Of a stretch of DNA of 53,952 bases, positions 51,161 to 53,952 are shown one piece after another (the stretch's first letter is position 1; every line of letters starts with the position of its first letter). The notes under the pieces were generated by a model. It worked only from the letters and a program-made list of their open reading frames with translations, was not told where the DNA came from and did no database searches. The translations under genes and the position numbers were made by a program. Origin of the DNA: Deltaproteobacteria bacterium (lineage in GTDB: Bacteria > Myxococcota_A > UBA9160 > UBA4427); assembly GCA_029261855.1 (NCBI GenBank), contig JAJDAN010000034.1, positions 1 through 53,952 of the forward strand, read 5' to 3'.

Positions 51161-52704
51161 CAGACGATGCGCGAGTCCTTGTTCCCCCAGTAGCGATCCC
51201 GCAGCAGCCGCTTGTAGAGCTTCCCGGTGGGCAGGCGCGGAAGCTCCTCTTCATAGTCGATGGACCGCGGCACCTTGAAGCGCGCGAGCCCATCGCGACA
51301 GAACGCGAGCAGCTCTTCGGCCAGCTCCTCGTCGGGCTCGACCCCGGGCATGGGCTGAACGACCGCCTTGACCTCTTCCCCGAAGTCTTCGTTGGGAACA
51401 CCGAAGACCGCGACGTCCGCGACCTTCGGATGCGTGATCAGGTGGTCTTCGATTTCGCGCGGGTAGATGTTCACGCCGCCCGAGATGATCATGTACGCCT
51501 TGCGGTCCGTCAGGAAGAGGTAGCCGTCCTCGTCGATGTACCCGACGTCGCCGAGGGTGGTTCGTCCCTCGCCGAGCCGGCTCTCCTGGGTCTTCTCCGG
51601 GTCGTTGTGGTATTCGAAGCTGCCGCCGCCCGAGAAGCAGACGGTGCCTTCCTGTCCCGGCGGCAGGTCCTTGCCGTCCTCGTCGACGATGTGCAGCTGC
51701 GTCGCCATGGCGCGGCCGACCGAGCCCGGCTTGGCGAGCCAGTCTTCACTGTTGATGAAGGTGCTGCCGTTGCCCTCGGTGCCCGCGTAGTACTCGAGCA
51801 GGATGGGGCCCCACCAGTCGATCATCGCGCGCTTCACCGGAACGGGGCAGGGGGCCGCCGCGTGGATCGCGATGCGGTGCGAGGCGAGATCGTGAGCCCG
51901 CCGGTCCTCTTCGGGAAGTTTCAGCATGCGACTGAACATGGTCGGGACCCACTGGCTGTGGGTCACGCCGTACCTCTCGATGTGCGACAGGGCGTTGCGG
52001 GGTTCGAAGCGCTCCATCACGACGACGGTACCGCCCAGGGAAAGAGTGCCGGACGAGAACGCGAGCGGCGCGGCGTGGTAGAGGGGCGCCGGCGATAGAT
52101 AGGTCATCTCCTGCTCGAAACCGAAGAGGACGCTCAACGCTGCCGCGGACTGGTTCTCGGACGGCGTCGTCTCGGGCAACGGGCCGAGCACGCCCTTCGG
52201 GCGGCCGGTCGTCCCGGACGAATAGAGCATCGTGGCGCCCATGGTCTCGTCCGGCAGCCGCTCTCCGGAGAACGCGTCGATCGCAGGCTCGTAGGCGTCG
52301 AAGCCGTGGGAGATTCCATCGACCATCAAGCGGGTGTGGATTTCGGGGGTCGCGTGCTCACCGGCCAGGTCCGCGACGATCGGCGCCTTCGCGGCGCTGG
52401 TCACGAGCGCGCGGGCGCCGCAGTCGTTCACGATGTAGGCCACCTCGGGAGCCGTCAGGAAGCTGTTGATGGCCGTGACATAGAGGCCCGAGCGAAGCGC
52501 CGCGAGGACCACTTCCATGAAGCGCGGCTGGTTCTCCATGAAGAGGGCGATGTGATCGCCCTTCCCGAGACCGGACTCGCGCAGCAGCCGCGCCAGGCGA
52601 TTCGCCCGCGCGTTGATCTCCGCGAAGCTGACGACTTCACCCGACGAACCCATGATGATCGCGGGCTTGTCGGGGGTGGATTCCGCGTAGTCTCCGGGGT
52701 ACAT
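51160..52704 (-). CDS. Acyl-CoA synthetase (AMP-forming, FadD type)
   Basis: A 514-residue ANL-superfamily ligase. Seen: YSSGTTGRPKG (ATP-binding P-loop motif) at 161-171, EYYAGTEGNG near 310 (A5), GDVGYIDEDGYLFLTDR (A7-A8), and RLPTGKLYKR with the catalytic Lys near the C-terminus. It activates a carboxylic acid to its CoA thioester. EYYAGTEG with a shortened lid resembles steroid/bile-acid and FadD3/FadD17-like ligases, consistent with the side-chain genes. The start has AGGAGG six bases upstream. Confidence 0.92.
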   Translation of the reverse strand: MYPGDYAESTPDKPAIIMGSSGEVVSFAEINARANRLARLLRESGLGKGDHIALFMENQPRFMEVVLAALRSGLYVTAINSFLTAPEVAYIVNDCGARALVTSAAKAPIVADLAGEHATPEIHTRLMVDGISHGFDAYEPAIDAFSGERLPDETMGATMLYSSGTTGRPKGVLGPLPETTPSENQSAAALSVLFGFEQEMTYLSPAPLYHAAPLAFSSGTLSLGGTVVVMERFEPRNALSHIERYGVTHSQWVPTMFSRMLKLPEEDRRAHDLASHRIAIHAAAPCPVPVKRAMIDWWGPILLEYYAGTEGNGSTFINSEDWLAKPGSVGRAMATQLHIVDEDGKDLPPGQEGTVCFSGGGSFEYHNDPEKTQESRLGEGRTTLGDVGYIDEDGYLFLTDRKAYMIISGGVNIYPREIEDHLITHPKVADVAVFGVPNEDFGEEVKAVVQPMPGVEPDEELAEELLAFCRDGLARFKVPRSIDYEEELPRLPTGKLYKRLLRDRYWGNKDSRIV

Positions 52705-52738
52705 GCGCGCCTCCTTTCGCACCTATACTCGCGCAGAT

Positions 52739-52779
52739 CCGCTGGATCGAGAAAGCACTCGATCACACCGCTGGATCGA
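52739..52779. repeat. Direct repeat in divergent promoter region
   Basis: CCGCTGGATCGA occurs at 52739-52750 and 52768-52779, 29 bp apart, between the acyl-CoA ligase and carboxylesterase genes. A TATACT box (52725-52730) lies beside it. It could be a regulator site shared by both genes, but there is no further evidence. Confidence 0.3.
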
Positions 52780-52798
52780 CTCAGGAGGAACGCGCCGC

Positions 52799-53952
52799 AT
52801 GTCGCCCTCGATCCGACCGGCCCTCGCCCTACTGACCTTCGGGCTCGCCTGCGGCCTGGCCCTCGCTTGCGGGGCCCCGCCGGAGCCCGAGCCGCGGGTC
52901 GCCGACGAAGCTTCCGTCCGGCAGCTCGTCCAGGGCGAGGTGGTGGGCTACGTCGGCGACTACGACAACCACGCCTGGCGCGGCATTCCCTTCGCCAAGC
53001 CCCCCATCGGGGAACTGCGCTGGCATGCCCCCCGTCCGGCAGAAGCCTGGGACGGTCGCCTCTCGGCACTCGAGCAGGGGAACGCCTGTCCCCAGTTCGC
53101 CGGCCCCGGCGGCGGGCGGAACGGCGAGGAGGCGGGCACGCCCGTCGGCGACGAGGACTGCCTCAGTATCAACGTCTTCGCTCCCCGCTTCGCGGCTGGC
53201 GAGGTACCCAGCGGCGACGCACGTCTTCCCGTGCTCTTCTGGATCCACGGGGGCGGCAACACGATTGGCGACTCGCGTCTCTACGACGGTGGCAACCTGG
53301 CGAGCACCCACGACGTCGTGGTCGTGACCGTGCAGTACCGGCTGGGCGCGTTCGGATGGTTCACGCACCCGTCGCTCCGGCGGGAGGGCATGGACGTCCG
53401 GGACCAGTCTGGCAACTGGGGGACCCTCGACCTGATCCGAGGACTCGACTGGACGCGCGAGAACATCGCCGCCTTCGGTGGAGACCCGGACAACATCACG
53501 ATCTTCGGCGAGTCTGCGGGCGGCACCGACGTCTTCTCGCTACTCGTCTCACCGGCGGCCCGCGGACGCTTCCAACGCGCCATCGTCCAGAGCGGCGGGC
53601 TCGGCACCAGCACCTGGGCGGAGGCGGAGAACCTGAAGGACGCCTCGGAGCCCGGGGACGAGTGGAGTTCGAGCGAGATCCTGCTTCGACTCTTCCAGGC
53701 AGATGGCGCGGTCGATCGATCGGCCGCCAAGCTGAAGCTCGCGTCCATGAGCGACGCGGAGACCGCCGCCTATCTGCGCGGCAAATCGGCGGACGAGGTG
53801 CTGTCCGCCTATGCGGGTGAGCGCATGGGCGGCATGTACTCGATCCCCATGCTCATCCGCGACGGCCACGTCATCCCCGTGGACGAGCCCAGGGACGTGT
53901 TCGCCCGGGCCGGCGGTACCGCCGACGTCCCGACCATCCTGGGAACGAACCG
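52799..53952 (+). CDS. Carboxylesterase type B lipoprotein, truncated by the window end
   Basis: At least 384 residues, open to the end of the window. A signal sequence with lipobox LALAC (Cys24) is followed by the type B esterase pattern: GIPFAKPPIGELRW near residue 63, EDCLSINVF near 122, FWIHGGG (oxyanion hole), and FGESAGG with nucleophile Ser239. The Glu and His of the triad fall beyond the visible part or at its end. It hydrolyses carboxylic esters at the outer surface or periplasm. The start has AGGAGGA upstream. The family is usually about 500-550 residues, so about 130-160 are missing. Confidence 0.92.
   Translation, partial: MSPSIRPALALLTFGLACGLALACGAPPEPEPRVADEASVRQLVQGEVVGYVGDYDNHAWRGIPFAKPPIGELRWHAPRPAEAWDGRLSALEQGNACPQFAGPGGGRNGEEAGTPVGDEDCLSINVFAPRFAAGEVPSGDARLPVLFWIHGGGNTIGDSRLYDGGNLASTHDVVVVTVQYRLGAFGWFTHPSLRREGMDVRDQSGNWGTLDLIRGLDWTRENIAAFGGDPDNITIFGESAGGTDVFSLLVSPAARGRFQRAIVQSGGLGTSTWAEAENLKDASEPGDEWSSSEILLRLFQADGAVDRSAAKLKLASMSDAETAAYLRGKSADEVLSAYAGERMGGMYSIPMLIRDGHVIPVDEPRDVFARAGGTADVPTILGTN

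Overview
The window is GC-rich (about two thirds G+C by eye) and almost fully coding, with about 50 genes, no rRNA or tRNA that I can see, and no phage or plasmid backbone. Two proteins end in exosortase-type sorting tails. The rest is rich in fatty acyl-CoA and steroid-like side-chain catabolism, short-chain dehydrogenases, amidohydrolases, a wax-ester synthase, a sulfotransferase and an alkylsulfatase. This mix fits a Gram-negative environmental heterotroph of a deltaproteobacterial-type lineage (Myxococcota or Binatota-like). That placement is an inference; no marker gene is present.

Layout. 1-6.1 kb: a 61-bp tandem repeat array, an outer-membrane barrel protein, a membrane HEWGH protein, a PEP-CTERM protein behind a sigma-54-like promoter, a related inverted repeat pair, a luciferase-like monooxygenase, a glycosyltransferase, and an alpha/beta hydrolase with a sorting-signal-like tail. 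6.1-9.9 kb: a catabolic operon of amidohydrolase, aldehyde dehydrogenase, amidohydrolase and NTF2-like protein. 10.6-14.1 kb: a redox operon of SDR-DUF2867, a predicted selenoprotein (SelU-like thioredoxin fold fused to a DHRS12-like SDR, with in-frame UGA and a bacterial SECIS-like hairpin) and a pyridoxamine-phosphate-oxidase-like flavoprotein. 14-31.5 kb: SDRs, sulfotransferase, EthD protein, M48 protease, solute-binding lipoprotein, alkylsulfatase, a TetR-controlled SDR/wax-ester-synthase operon divergent from cysteine synthase, a D-aminoacylase-type amidohydrolase, a flavin monooxygenase, a PAP-type phosphatase and a Gfo/Idh oxidoreductase.

31.6-33.5 kb: a 1.85-kb AT-richer cassette bounded by 25-bp inverted repeats. 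It holds an IS1595-type transposase remnant, a PIN-like toxin with a MerR-DUF433 antitoxin, and two small ORFs. 33.5-42 kb: a TetR/membrane-protein pair, then a side-chain beta-oxidation block (enoyl-CoA hydratase, two acyl-CoA dehydrogenases, DUF35 protein, thiolase-like protein, alpha-methylacyl-CoA racemase, CoA-transferase). 42-46 kb: two tandem multi-pass glycosyltransferase-like proteins. 46-54 kb: hydratase 2, an orphan histidine kinase, an MFS transporter, a secreted hydrolase, an acyl-CoA ligase and a carboxylesterase cut by the window end.

The clearest novelty is the selenoprotein fusion at 12078-13622. If the UGA were taken as a stop, annotation would give a 40-residue fragment plus a headless SDR.
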